Shown here one piece after another: positions 11,485-24,608 of a DNA stretch of 60,000 nt. A program made the translations under genes and the position numbers. Positions within the stretch are counted from its first letter, which is position 1, and each line of letters opens with the position of its first letter. Under the pieces are notes generated by a model that saw only the letters and a program-made list of their open reading frames with translations, searched no databases and was not told the DNA's origin. Source of the stretch: Diphasiastrum complanatum (lineage: Eukaryota > Streptophyta > Lycopodiopsida > Lycopodiales > Lycopodiaceae); contig CM055094.1 of NCBI GenBank assembly GCA_029204225.1, positions 32,167,841 to 32,227,840 on the forward strand. Direction: 5' to 3'.

Positions 11485-11568
<84 letters not shown>
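11411..11568 (+). repeat. Compound microsatellite (GT)n(TA)n(GA)n
   Basis: Runs of GT, TA, a second TA run and then a long GA run. It lies 34 bp upstream of the proposed start of the minus-strand gene at 10352-11377, so it would be in its leader or promoter. Confidence 0.95.
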
Positions 11569-11571
<3 letters not shown>

Positions 11572-11688
11572 AAATATCTGTTAGCTTTTAGTGTGGAAAG
11601 GCCATGCCGGCCAAAGCCATTTGGACTAATGCGGCTTGTCCATGGATCAACCCATGCGATATTATCAAGGAACATTAACATAATGTGC

Positions 11689-11990
11689 AAAAGGCCTTGT
11701 CGCTAACCATGTGACTTGTGCAGCTTGTGAGTGAATGAAGTGTCTTGGTCATTAGCATCTAGTAACATACTATGAAATAGGTCATGCTAGTATCTATTAA
11801 CATACCATGGAAAAGGTTGTGCCTAAATCATCATGATGTGGAAAAGGCCTTGTCACTAACCATGTGACTTGTGCGGCTTGTGAGTGGATGAAGTGTCTTG
11901 GTCATTAGCATCTAGTAACATACTATGAAATAGGTCATGCTGGTATCTATTAACGTACCATGGAAAAGGTTGTGCCTAAATCATCATGAA
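11689..11990 (+). repeat. 153-bp tandem duplication
   Basis: Two adjacent copies beginning AAAAGGCCTTGTC (11689 and 11842) and continuing through GTGTCTTGGTCATTAGCATC and CATGGAAAAGGTTGTGCC with few differences. No coding content. Confidence 0.85.
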
Positions 11991-13326
11991 CAATGTGACT
12001 TGTGAATAGATGACAATATTCTTCATTCATTAACAAGCCCCACTTGTCGGAATGGACCATGTTGAGTGAGACGTTGCATCCATTCACATAAGCTATACCC
12101 ATCAAAATGGGCTAGCATGGCTTGCTCCATGGCATCAATTGGAGCTTAGGCAAATTCACTTATTTTACTCGATTTTACCTTTGGAGCTTTGGAGTTGATG
12201 TGAAACTCATATTTATACCAATCTTCCAGCACCAATATTAATGAGATTGACCTTTGGTGACCTTTGATTTTACCATACGATCCCTACATTGTCCCATTGT
12301 TTTCACCCCATCGCAAGAATGTAGAGGGTTATTAATAAGTAAAAGGGGGTAAAATGATCAGTTAGTTTTGCTTGTAAAATGGACTATTATCGAGTGTGGT
12401 CCAATTAAGCTTCAATATGCCACGTAAGTCACATGGCTTTTTGACAAAATTTGCCCAAGGTAGCATTGACGTCTATTGCACAATGCGTTTGAAATTTGTG
12501 TGCACAATAAAGTCATATATTGATTTTTTTGGCAAATATTGTCCTTTTCGAAGAACAAGAGTGGCAGATTAGCCACGATCTAGAGTGTATCTGATGATGT
12601 CATGCCATCAGATCAGACATCTGTACTTATGGGTACTTGCATGATCTTGCTAGTACTCTTTGGAGCGTGAGGTCAAAGCTTTTGTGTCGCGTCGTTGGTT
12701 TCATTTTCGTCGCCTGACTTTCTCGTGCTCGACCGCAAAAGATTCTCGTTCGCAAATCTTTTGTGTTCGTGTCTTCTCGTCAAGTGTTCGCGAATCTTTC
12801 GTGCTTCGTGTCTCTTAACTTTCGTGTTCGCGAACATCTTCGTCAGGCAGAGGGCTGAAAGCTAGCAAAGCTTTGTAAATAGAAACGTTTTGTTTCTTCA
12901 GGAGAACACAAAAATATGTTTGCAGTTGCGGAAGCGGAAGTTGGACCCTTTATGTGCCTCTCTAATCGGTCGGTTTTAGAGGGCAACGAAGGGGTTTTGG
13001 ATCTCCAACCGGGTGAGTAGTCGTGTGTAGTAACGGGCTTTGATCCAATGGGGAGAGGGTAAACGACGAGATAAGAGTGGGAATCTAGGCTTGCTAAGAT
13101 TGTCAATCTTAGATTTGGATCTGATCTAATAGCCTAGATTTGTGGTTGTTCATCTCTGATGTTGTTCTTCTTTTTGGTCTTTTCTTGGTTTCATTTATTT
13201 GTTCTTATTTAGGCATCCTTAGCTCTAGATCTTCTCCTCAAAAGGTTGATCTTCTCAAGGGAGGTGAACAGTGAAAGAAATCCTACCTACGGATCTTAAT
13301 GATCGCTCCGTGATTTCTTAATGAAA
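11991..13326. other. No gene seen
   Basis: No supported gene. The stretch 12680-12845 is unusually rich in TCGTG/TTCGCGAA-type phrases in a pyrimidine-rich context, resembling the U5-side sequence of the solo LTR at 24609-25630 in style, so it may be an LTR scrap; I cannot align it by eye. Confidence 0.4.
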
Positions 13327-13328
13327 TG

Positions 13329-13406
<78 letters not shown>
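13327..13406 (+). repeat. (GA)n microsatellite
   Basis: About 40 uninterrupted GA units. On the minus strand it lies downstream of the 13663-14223 ORF and its frameshifted continuation. Confidence 0.95.
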
Positions 13407-13410
<4 letters not shown>

Positions 13411-13662
13411 AAGCCTTATTAATGTCTTTTCCATGCCAAAAGGCATATAAGACAAAACCTTTTGACGAAGCAAAGCATCCCTGAATCGTAGAAACACTGT
13501 GGTGGGTTGGAGCTTACCCACCCAAGCAACATATATGACATCCTCTTTGAGACCAAAGGTGGAACGAATAAAAGCATTTGCCTCAGCCACGAGGTCCTTA
13601 CCCGCAAAAGAAGCTCTCCTAACCCTGACATTGAGGGCGTTGAGATCTCATTTTTGATGTTC

Positions 13663-14223
13663 TTAAATAGATTCAGAAATAACCTGCTTAGAACCCTTGA
13701 GCACGTCGGCCCAAGAACTCTTTGATTGCTGAAGTTGCTGCTCTAAGGAGTGAACCCGTTCTTGCAACTGCTTTGACTTGTCTTCTGAATCTACATTGCC
13801 GCTTATTTCTTCTTCCCCTTCATCTGATTCCAGTTCATTCTTGAGGTAAGTAGCATCAACCTCAAGAATGCCAACTTTGCCCTGTAGGGCTAAGACCGTG
13901 TTCTCCAGAGTGGAGATTTGGAATGCTCGTTTCTTGATGATCGCAAGCAAGGATGCATTGTCCTCATGAAGAGAATCAATGATACGGGGGAAACTAGACA
14001 AAAATTCAGTTGAAAGAGACGGAGACAATGGGGGGGATGAAGATGAAGGGGTGAAAGAGGGAGAGGAGGAAGAAAGAGTAGAGGGGGTAGTGGCAGTAGG
14101 AGAAGAGATGGAGCTTGCGAGATTGGAGGGTAGGGGCGAGGGAGAGGAAGAAGGAGAGGGAGGGGGCAAGGTAAAGGGATTTGGAGCTGTAGTTGGGATT
14201 GCATGTGACATTGCTTCTTCCAT
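13663..14223 (-). CDS. Hypothetical Pro/Ser-rich coiled-coil ORF
   Basis: A 186-codon frame. Residues 15-75 are Pro/Ser/Thr-rich and disordered; residues 85-175 look like an acidic coiled coil (STLENTVLALQGKVGILEV, QERVHSLEQQLQQSKSSW), ending in SWADVLKGSK. After its stop the sequence continues on the minus strand in another frame (13407-13650) with NALNVRVRRASFAGKD and EANAFIRSTFG, which reads as the natural sequel. So the gene is either frameshifted or spliced. The architecture (disordered, coiled coil, then a basic domain) recalls gag or LINE ORF1 proteins, but I recognise no named domain. Confidence 0.4.
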   Translation of the reverse strand: MEEAMSHAIPTTAPNPFTLPPPSPSSSPSPLPSNLASSISSPTATTPSTLSSSSPSFTPSSSSPPLSPSLSTEFLSSFPRIIDSLHEDNASLLAIIKKRAFQISTLENTVLALQGKVGILEVDATYLKNELESDEGEEEISGNVDSEDKSKQLQERVHSLEQQLQQSKSSWADVLKGSKQVISESI

Positions 14224-16902
14224 TGTGGTCGGGTCCTATATAGAATAGTAAGCGAGATTTTGGCTACGAAATAATTTGTGCTGGTTGTGTCGGCTACTCT
14301 TGAGTTGCAGCTTCTTTATTGTCCTCTAAATATGACTGTACAACCCGACTACTTGAAGGAATCGGAATAGTATTTCGATATGATAAGTTGCTTAAACAAT
14401 GACATGATTTGAAGCAGAGTCACAAAATTAAGGTCTGATTGGATTTGAGCTAACTGGCAAGACAAAAATGAGAGCAAAAAAGCTGGCTTTCATATAAATT
14501 GTTGATATGGCACACTAGTCTAGCTCTCTCACTACCGAGCATCCATAACTGCAACAACTGCAATTAAATGCATTTGTAAATGAATGTATGTTTCCTGGCT
14601 GGGTGGAGAACAAAGATGCAGATAAAAAATCTTCAAAACCTTTTCTATTTAAGTTCAATATAACTCAAATTTGAAGGTTGTGCAGAAAGTAACGACACTA
14701 CCTGCCTAAATGGATATGCATGCTTTGCTGGTTAGAGATTGGAAATATTGCTCAAACAGGAAGGCAGAAGAAAGCATGATGTAAGACTCTTCTGTTACAG
14801 TGCCCTTTAAGATTTAGAACTGATGGCTCTTACCGGTGTTTCTAGGATAGTTTTGTTGCCCAAGCATAGCCTGATCATCTGGTCTATCTTTCCTCTCAGT
14901 CAGTAGATATGGACTATGCAAAGAAAGAAATAGGTTCTAAATGTATTTTACCAAATTAAAATTATAAGGAATCAACTGCGTTTTGCAATGAAAAATTTCA
15001 TAAAATCCACTTTGACAGTCATGTTGCACAGAGAGAGCATGACACAATCTGATGAAGGTTAGAGACCTGGTACACCAACTCTTATGCGGCAATTCTGGTT
15101 GCATTTTAGTTTTCTCGATATTAGTGCTCTTGACTTGAAAACTGAATAAAGCCATGAAATGGAATAGTTATTGACCAAATTCATATCTATTGTCGAAGCA
15201 ACTCAAGATTGGGCTACGTTGCCATAAAAGGCACACTAATTCTACACTCATCTAATTGCAACTTTATTTAATCTCACATATGAATGTCGAGCAACTTTGA
15301 ATGAAGCTAAAAGATTTTGGTGATCTAGAAAATGTAAGCTATTTGAGTAATGTTTTTAAATGTCAATTAGAGAATTCTACCTTAGTATTGGTTCTATTTG
15401 GAATACAAGTTTGACTCTAGATTTGTAGAAGGGGCATGTTTTTTGTTTGAGGACAACATATTGTCCTTCAAATTAAGCTTGTATTTTTAATCACAAAAAG
15501 AGTTTAAAATTTAAAAAACAACTTTCTCCATGAGGTTTGGGTCAACTGCTATTCTTGGTCAAACACAACATTTGAGCAAGAATAAACTAGAATCCAAGAA
15601 TCGAAAGAGAATAGACTATCTCTTCACCGTCCTTAATTATGTACCTCATAGCATGCTAAAAACATGTTACTCTGTGGAATATACTATAAAGGAAATGAAC
15701 TTTAAAAATTTTGATTAGTTGAATTTGGATAAAAATTTACAGTTTTCAATAACCAAATTGAGTGACAGATTCTGTGACGAATTATAGCAAAATAAAGTAC
15801 TGAAAATAATCTACATCATGACTTGTAAGAGCTTTATTTTCTGTCAACAGAACTTAGAATCGGCCCAGTGTGCAACTCTAATGTTGAAATTGGTTCCAGT
15901 TCATGAAAAGAAGTGCAGAACAATGCTGGCCCAGGTAATGCTTTCCTAGCTTCATGTTTGTGGTTTCTAAAGGTTTACTCGCTTACCAGTTCAAACAGTT
16001 TGAAATAAAATACTAAAATTTGTGAGTAAGCTAGCAGCATAAACTTATAGAAGTCGAATGAGATTGCCTGATGTGAAATGTAGTAGGTAGAAATTTCTCC
16101 AAAATAAAAGCAGCAGGACGTAGGAACGTTTAGAAATGTCAATAATGTGCTTGGTCCAAGGCACACTTTGCTTATTAACAAGTAGTCATCTTGCTAGAAG
16201 ATGGAAATCAGCCTGTCCAACAAGAGGCAGATCCACCTGATAAACTTTGAGCCTTGGAGTTTACTAAAAGACAGCCACCATCCTTCTTTCTAGTTTGAAA
16301 CCACAGAGGACAGCTTCCGAATGAACTATTCTTTAAAAAGCCCAGTTATAGAGATGAATGCTTAATTCAATAAAAAATGCTACCACATGTAACGCAGCAG
16401 CTGCTGAAGCATAGACAGGCCAAAAAAACACCAAGGGAAATAGGGATATCTGCAGATCTTCAACACCAATGTGACCAAATGATGTCGATTATATGCTTGG
16501 AAACTAGCAAGCTTTGCATCTTTATAGCCATTCAAAACATTTTTGCCTCACCGATGAAGCCAATCCATAAGTGTATGTGCCGTCCGAAGACCTGGACATC
16601 CCTTGAATTGCTAGAGTAATATCCAAAAGTTGCAAAATATCAAACTTCTCATGCCATCAAACTTTTGGCAGAAGTAAATTGCCTGAAAGCTGAAATTCTC
16701 TAACTGATATCCGTTGAATAGCAAAAGCAAATGATCTGGGTGCATGATTTCACCATACACATTCCATGAATATTGTCAAGTGCTTCGATTTTCAGTAGAA
16801 TATATAAAATAATTCAAGAAAACTTACCACAACGGTGAAGTTAAAGTAAACCTTGCCTTAGCATTCATATACACTCACAAGTCGGGACAAAGCTTGCCAA
16901 CC
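14224..16902. other. No gene seen
   Basis: AT-rich single-copy-looking DNA. No ORF here has convincing protein character and I find no matching repeat elsewhere in the window. It is the 3' flank of the minus-strand gene ending at 16903, so part may be its 3' UTR. Confidence 0.5.
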
Positions 16903-17416
16903 TCACCATGGGGTGGAGACACTTCCATCAACTTCCTTCTTTACTGCTGTGGAATCATTAGATTTTTTTTCTCTCAAAGACGAGGCACCATTGTGGAACT
17001 TTTTCACCTGTGCCTCTACTGCACTTTGTTTTGAATCATCAAGACATTCAACTGTCTCCTCTGGCTGCAAAGCCCTAATTTGCACTTGGAACTTTTTGGC
17101 AGCAGTAGCTCGAGCACCAGCATTGAAGCCTGGAAAAATTTGATCTTCAGAGGCTGCAGCATTCTCTTTGACATAGCCAACAAGAGCCCCACACTTGCCA
17201 CATAGAAGCTTTGTTCTGACTCTATGAAGGCCCCAGGAGAGGGGAGTTTCAAAATATGGGCCACATTTAAATTCATCAAGAAGCCTGAACCTGCTTTCAT
17301 CTATTGAAGAGAAAGAAAGAAGACCTTTTCTACTCTTTTTGGCATATTTCTTGCTGATGTTTGAGACGAAACGATTAGAGGAGTTCAGATTCAAGGAGTA
17401 TCCACATTGACCACAG
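16903..17416 (-). CDS. At4g08330-like zinc-ribbon protein, exon 2
   Basis: The main exon of a plant-specific protein of unknown function resembling Arabidopsis At4g08330, which is annotated as possibly chloroplastic. It carries CGQCGYSLNLNSSNRF at the exon start, SRKGLLSFSSIDESRF, then SWGLHRVRTKLLCGKCG: two CX2C pairs about 80 residues apart that would make one zinc ribbon. The C-terminal ~100 residues are charged, low-complexity and less conserved. The acceptor is TTTTCAG at 17417-17423 on the minus strand; splicing completes the codon before the first zinc Cys, giving VSYSCGQCGY. The joined coding length is 588 nt, 195 codons plus stop. Family identification rests on remembered motifs, not a search. 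Confidence 0.85.
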
Positions 17417-18467
17417 CTGAAAATTACAAGAAAATTTTGACATAAAAATTTGTGCTGCGATACTTTCCAAAGCGAACGACTCTCAGATGGCTCCTTGAAC
17501 AAAAAGAAAAGCCTATAGGGCAACATATCAGGAACTACTAATAAAAGCACATCAAGGTTTTATAAGATGGACAGTTCACTGATAACAAAATGGATCTTGA
17601 CCTACATATGATTGGCATCGTAAATAAGTCCCAGCATACTTGTTAATTTACTCCGCAAGAAACTTGACACATGTGACATTAAGGAAATCTCTGCCAAGGA
17701 TGATATTTCACATAAATCGTTCCATATACTGTAATGAGTAAATAATTTAAATATGAAGCCTTGTGAACGTCCGAAAAGGCTTAAGTATAAGGCAGAGCAT
17801 ATCACAAGCTGCTATCTTAAAATAGGAAGGCCAGCAGAATCTGACCGTTAAGACAACACAAATACTAGAATGACTACGCAAAACAGGGTTGTTTTACACC
17901 AATTTTTTTAATCAACGATAGCCATCTCTGGAGGCAAACTTTACAAGTTTAAGTTTGCATAGACAGTCACAATTCACCAAGCTTTAGAGATTTATGTGCA
18001 ACAATAAACAAGTTTTCTATCATTATCAATAAATTTTGCAGAGAATAGAAAACTTTTAAAGTAGTAGTATGCAAAAATCTCTCCAAAAGACACGATTTAA
18101 GATTATCTCCTTCACAAATCCATCGGAGACCTAAATCAATCACATCTTTGCAGCACTGACAATGTCGTGAAGCTTATTCCTGAAGTAACTCACCAATCTC
18201 CTGAACTTAAAATATGAGGATGTTCCATAGCCACAAAAATGAGGCACATAGAGTATGTTATCAACCCGATCCCTTAGACACCATTCCTAATCAAATGACC
18301 AAAATCCATCATAGCATAACAATGATCACAGCATCATATCGCCTTAAACAAACCAATCCAGATAGTTAAAACCAAATCAGAAGAAACAGAAAAGTAACCT
18401 TCAGACAAATGAAAAAAAAAAAAAAACACAAGAAAGAAAGAGAAAGGATTGCGAGGGTGTGGGTTAC
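17417..18467 (-). other. Intron of the zinc-ribbon gene
   Basis: A 1,051-bp intron with donor CAG/GTAACC and acceptor TTTTCAG/CTG on the minus strand. The phase (two bases in exon 1, one in exon 2) restores a continuous frame through the conserved YSCGQCGY junction, which is the main evidence. No gene or repeat is visible inside. Confidence 0.8.
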
Positions 18468-18541
18468 CTGTAAGAGACTTCTCGCATGGACATACTTGGC
18501 TCCCGGAAAGAAAGCTTTGAGGAATTCATTGTCATTCTCAT
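18468..18541 (-). CDS. At4g08330-like zinc-ribbon protein, exon 1
   Basis: A 74-nt coding exon starting MRMTMNSSKLSF at 18541 and ending VSY plus two bases. A TGA in the same frame lies directly upstream of the chosen ATG. Another ATG four bases upstream is out of frame, and in-frame ATGs at 18535 and 18529 are alternative starts. The region upstream (18600-18670) holds a GAGC/GA-rich tract on the coding strand, typical of a plant 5' UTR or core promoter. Confidence 0.75.
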
Positions 18542-18599
18542 TCATTCAGTCAAGCGCCACCAAATCCAAACACAAATATGCGATCAATGAAGCAAAATA

Positions 18600-18670
18600 C
18601 CTTCCCCCATTTACCTCTTCCCCTCTCTCTCTCGCTCGCTCGCTCGCTCGCTTGCTCTCTCTCTCTGCTC
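18600..18670 (-). promoter_or_regulatory. GA/GAGC-rich leader or promoter of the zinc-ribbon gene
   Basis: On the coding strand this is a run of GAGAGAGAGC and GAGC units 60-130 bp upstream of the start codon. Purine-rich GA tracts at this position are common in plant 5' UTRs. No TATA box was identified with confidence. Confidence 0.4.
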
Positions 18671-18720
18671 TGTTGATTTTTCTTTGTTTTTCTGCAGAGG
18701 CTTAGAAGTTGAACGGGGAC

Positions 18721-20974
18721 GACTAGTAGTATCTCTTTAACTCCAAGCAAACCTCTATACTTGGCTATGCTTAACTGGAGTTAGTGGGCTTAAAGTAAGA
18801 AAACATGTATTTCTTAAGTGGCTTAAACGGGATTGCTATTAAACTAAGAAAGGGTCTATTTCTCAACTAATGTTGACTTGCTCTTTGCTATTTCCCTTTG
18901 TTTTTGCTATTGGTAGCAAGCAATTAAAGCCCACCTAATCCATCTTGAGGCCCACCGCCCTTGATCCAAGGGTGGTGGAGGCTTGGTGGATGGCAAAGAG
19001 ATGTTCATTTCACCCACCAAGTTGCGATGGCAACGTTGGGCCCATCTTGATCCAAGGATGAAGGATGGTGGAGACTTAGTGAAGGCTTGATGTATGGCAT
19101 AGAGATGTTGATTTCACCCACCAAGCCATGGTGGAAATCTAAGCCCACCCAAGAGTGGCCACAATCCAAAAGTGGTGAAGGCTTGGGTGACTGGTGGAGG
19201 TTGCTTCCACCCGCCATGCCCCCATTGCCCTTGGACGAGCGCATAACTGCAACCAACGTCAATAGGATATCCACTTTTGGCTCACCTGTTTTTAGAGCAT
19301 GTTTTTTGTTCCATAGTAAGAGTCCTATTGGTTTTTTGTTCCATAAGGAAAATCTCTTTGGAAAAGGTCCAATTATCTATACCATCTCCCTCACCACAAA
19401 ATGAGATTGCTTGCTTAGGAGTGAAGCCTAGGGTAGAGGGATATGAGAATCCCTCATTTCAAGTCGTCCACAATTGCATGCCAAAATCATCAACTTATGT
19501 ACTTAGACTATTGCTCACAAAAATTTCATATTTCTAAAATATATTGGTACTTACGTCCAATAATTCTTTTTTTTTTTTCCAAAAAATTAATGTCAACGCT
19601 CAATTGGCCAAAGGCTACTTTCAGTGTTTACTTATTATATCCATGAATTTTAATGGCCAAAATATTTGGTGGTAATGGTGGTAACTTTAAATGGTTCTAT
19701 TTGAGAGTTATCTTACGCAAAGACTACAAGCTCATTATTTTTCACTTTTCTTTTGTGTGTGTTGGCCATGAAGTTAAATCATATCAACATCTTTGTAAAT
19801 AATTTTATAGATAAAATGGTTTACAATACCTTTCATACAATAATGCAAATTGTGGACATAACTTTTGTTGTTGTTGTACTAAGTGGTACAAACTGCTTTC
19901 AAACATATACATTTCTAAAACACCCAAGTCTTAGACTATGTAATGTTTCTTGGTTTCCAAGGGGAGGCTTGAACCTGAGACCAAAGGAACTTAGACTATG
20001 TAATGACAATTTAAATTTTATAATGAGAAAGTTCCAACCTTCTCTTGTATTAAGACAAAAAGTATTCACAATATCTACAAGTAGATCTCAAAAGTTTCAA
20101 TCTCTATAGGTGCATCACCTTTGAACATTTTATTCTAAAAATGTTATGGAAACCATCAAAAGTTCGCTTCAAAGACTTAAGTAAGAACTAAAATAGACTA
20201 TAGACAATTCACTTATGAAGTTCCTTGAAATAGAACTAATCAGAGTAATAGTAAGGCTAAGTTAAGGGCATGTTATACTGAATGCTCAACATACTTACCT
20301 CAAGATTGTAGTAGTAGACAATAACTCATCTTATTGTCGCTCTTTTGTTTCTAACTTTTGACATTTGAAATAGCATCACCACCGTGAAAGTAAGGACCAA
20401 TAGAAAATGTATCTTCTAATTGTATTGCTTGAGATTGGATCAAACTAATTTGATTATTGGTGATCGATTTCTTCGTAGGTGGACAGTCCTTGTACAATTT
20501 TTCAATGATAGAACTTTGACTTTCCAATCCAATCGTATAGATCTTTGTAAAACTCCTCATATGATCAATATTAGTTTTCAAATATTGTCCACAATTCGTT
20601 GAGTGACAACCAAGAATTGTATTTTTACATCAGTAACTTTTTGAGTAGAATAATCATAGTTCTTCTCTTCATACATTGGCACTAAATAAATCACAATCAA
20701 CACACAATGAGAAAAATCAATTTATTATCTTTCTTTTGTTGGCATAATCAATAGTTCATTTCTTCAACTTCTCATATATTTCCAGCTTTTCACTTTAATC
20801 AAAGTCATAAAAGGTTATTAGAGAGATCATAGGCTTTAAAATGGAGCTCAAACATTTATTTGTGAACTCGGCATATGAATGTCCTTGCTCTTCTCCTTGC
20901 TCCATCTCTCAAGTTTCTTTTAGATATTTATGTTAGTTGGATTTGCTCGTTGTTGAATTTGAATCTTGTTATGC
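18721..20974. other. No gene seen
   Basis: AT-rich DNA without a supported gene. A weak local duplication is visible: GATGTTCATTTCACCCACCAAG (near 18999) recurs as GATGTTGATTTCACCCACCAAG (near 19105) with similar flanks. Confidence 0.45.
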
Positions 20975-22387
<1,413 letters not shown>

Positions 22388-22424
22388 GAAAGTCAAACAT
22401 GCCTCCAGGTCCAAAAGACACAAC

Positions 22425-23090
22425 ATGAAAAGACAACACAATATGGCTACAATGATTCAGACAAGAATAGCAATCAGTCTGGATGGCGCAAACTACAGGA
22501 TATGGAAATTCAAAATCAAAACACTTCTGAAGGGCGAAGGCATCTGGTTTGTGACCAAACTCTCAGAGGTGCAGCCTTCAGAGGGAGACCCGAGGAGAGC
22601 TGAATGGATAAAAAAGGATGAGCGTGCAATGGCAATCATCATTTCATCCATCAACGAAGATCTACTCATGCAGATTGAAGATTGCGAAAGCAGCCATGCA
22701 GCATGAGAAAGATTAAAACAGAAGTACGAAGTGAGGACTGCAGTTTCAGTGATGCATCTGCACAATCAGCTGCAATCCATACAGTGGTATGGCAACCAAT
22801 TAGACCAGCACATTGAGAAGATCAGAACGATCTTTGCTCAGCTCGCTGCATCAGGACGAGGGCACTAGGTCCCATCACCACAACATCTAATGTACTTCAT
22901 GAAGTCTCTACCTACGTCCTATCAACCAATGAGAATGCTCATACTGAGTCTACCAGATATGGCATTCGACAAATCAATCAGTCTTGTCGCTGATGAGAGA
23001 CTGATGAGGGATGAAGGAGAATGAAGCAATGATCAAGAGAAAGCTCTCTTTGCAAAAGGAAAGAACAAGAACAAGAACAGACCCTGATTC
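22425..23090 (+). pseudogene. Copia element E gag, multiple stops
   Basis: A copia gag of the UBN2/DUF4219 type: LDGANYRIWKFKIKTLL near the start, then the helical core (LKQKYEVRTAVSVMHLHNQLQ, SLPTSYQPM). The frame is broken by TGA at 22704, TAG at 22866, TGA at 23022 and TGA at 23085, each where a Trp or Gln fits the context. It ends in a Lys/Asn-rich tail before the zinc knuckle. Confidence 0.85.
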
Positions 23091-23146
23091 AATAAGACAA
23101 AATTCTTGAATCAACAATCTTCTTCTTGTGATCAGTATCACAAATC

Positions 23147-23710
23147 AGCCATACAACCAATAAAAGCTGGTTCAATCCAGTAATACCTTGCATGCACTAC
23201 AAGAAAAAGAGGCACTCTGCATACGATTGCAGATTCAACCCAAGAAGAAAGAACAAAGCTGAGAAAGCAAATGTTGCAGAGTCATCCAAAGATGCAGATA
23301 GAGGTGATGAAGCCTTCACAATACTTGATGAAGCTTCAATAAGCTACACTGAACAAGACTACGATGTAGTCATTGATTCAGGAGCAACATCACACATCAC
23401 CTGCAACAAGAAAGTCTTGATCGACTTCAGAGAATTCAAAAATGATAGAGCAATGATTCTAGGTGATGGGAACAGAGATGATGTCAAAGGCATCGGGACT
23501 CTACAACTGCGAACACTGTCAGGTCAAGCGGAACTGCCAAGAGCACTCTACGTGCCTTCACTGAGAAAAGATTTGCTATCAGGCTCCAAGATGGCAAATC
23601 TTGAAATTCGAGTTTTATTCGATGGCAATACATGCTGCATGATCGAGAAAACAACAAACAAATTGCTGACGGTTGGTGCAGAGAAGAAAATCTCTACCAA
23701 TCCAAGATAA
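23147..23710 (+). pseudogene. Copia element E zinc knuckle and protease
   Basis: It starts with a damaged knuckle, CMHYKKKRHSAYDC, whose second Cys is Tyr. Next comes the aspartic protease with active site VIDSGATSHIT (about 23371-23403), then the LGDGNRDDVKGIGT and ALYVPSLRKDLLS motifs typical of copia protease. It ends at a frameshift; integrase continues in another frame. Confidence 0.88.
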
Positions 23711-24603
23711 TCAGCAATTCTGATAGCATATTGAATGCATCAAAAAATGAAGATCAGCTCTCGTACAGGAGAATGTATCATCTGGACATGAGGAGCCTGT
23801 ATAACATGTGCAAGAAAGACATAGTCATAGGTTTGAAGATATCAAGACCCGATACTGAGTTCTGCGAAGCCTGTCAAAAAGGCAAACAACATCGGAATCC
23901 ATTCACACATGAGGGAAGAAGAGCCAAAGAAGTTCTTGAGCTCGTCCACTCAGATGTCTGTGGACCAATGAAAGTGGATTCGCTCTCAAGATTGAGGTGT
24001 TTCTTGATGTTTATAGATGATTACAGCCGGATGACTATGATCTACTACCTAAAGAAAAAATCTGAAGTGTTTGACTCTTTCAAGAAGTTCGTGGCATCTG
24101 CAGAAACACACCTCAAAGAAGATTCAGATCATCAGATCTGACAATGGAGGTGTGTACGAGAGCAAAGAATTTTTAAAATTTTGCCAAGAACAGGGGATAG
24201 AGCATCAGTTCACTCCTTCGTACACACTAGAATATAATGGTGTCGCAGAAAGAAGAAACATGACGCTAGTCGAAGGAGCTAGATGCATGATGACACAGGC
24301 TCATATGATAAGTCAATTCTGGGTTGAGGCAATAGCTGCAGCAGTACACCTGCAAAATAGATCAACAACGACAGCGCTAGAAAATAAGACACCATACGAG
24401 ATGTGGACAGGTAAAAATCCTGATCTATCATACATACATGTGTTTGGATGTGCAGCATACAAGCACATTTCAAAAGAAAAAAGAAGCAAGCTCGATGATA
24501 AATCAGAGCAAACAATCATGGTCGGGTACTTGAATGGATCACAAGTGTACAGACTCTATAATCCAAACACGAAGAAGGTTGTTTTGAGTAGAGATGTGAA
24601 GTT
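23711..24603 (+). pseudogene. Copia element E integrase
   Basis: The gag-pre-integrase zinc-binding region (YRRMYHLDM ... CEACQKGKQ) is degraded on its His side. The catalytic Asp in ELVHSDVCGPM, the second Asp in IRSDNGGVYES (after a frameshift near 24115) and the Glu in NGVAERRNMTLVE are present, followed by FGCAAY and KKVVLSRDVKF. It is cut exactly at a solo LTR. Confidence 0.88.
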
Positions 24604-24608
24604 CGATA
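24604..24608 (+). repeat. Left TSD of solo LTR (CGATA)
   Basis: CGATA directly precedes the LTR terminus TGTTGG and recurs at 25631-25635 after CCAACA. It lies inside element E integrase/RT linker coding sequence, which resumes after the second copy. Confidence 0.93.

Noticed and set aside
12680-12845. CpG-rich promoter island
   Set aside because: The TCG/CGAA-rich run is short, repeats itself and looks like LTR sequence; no gene starts beside it.
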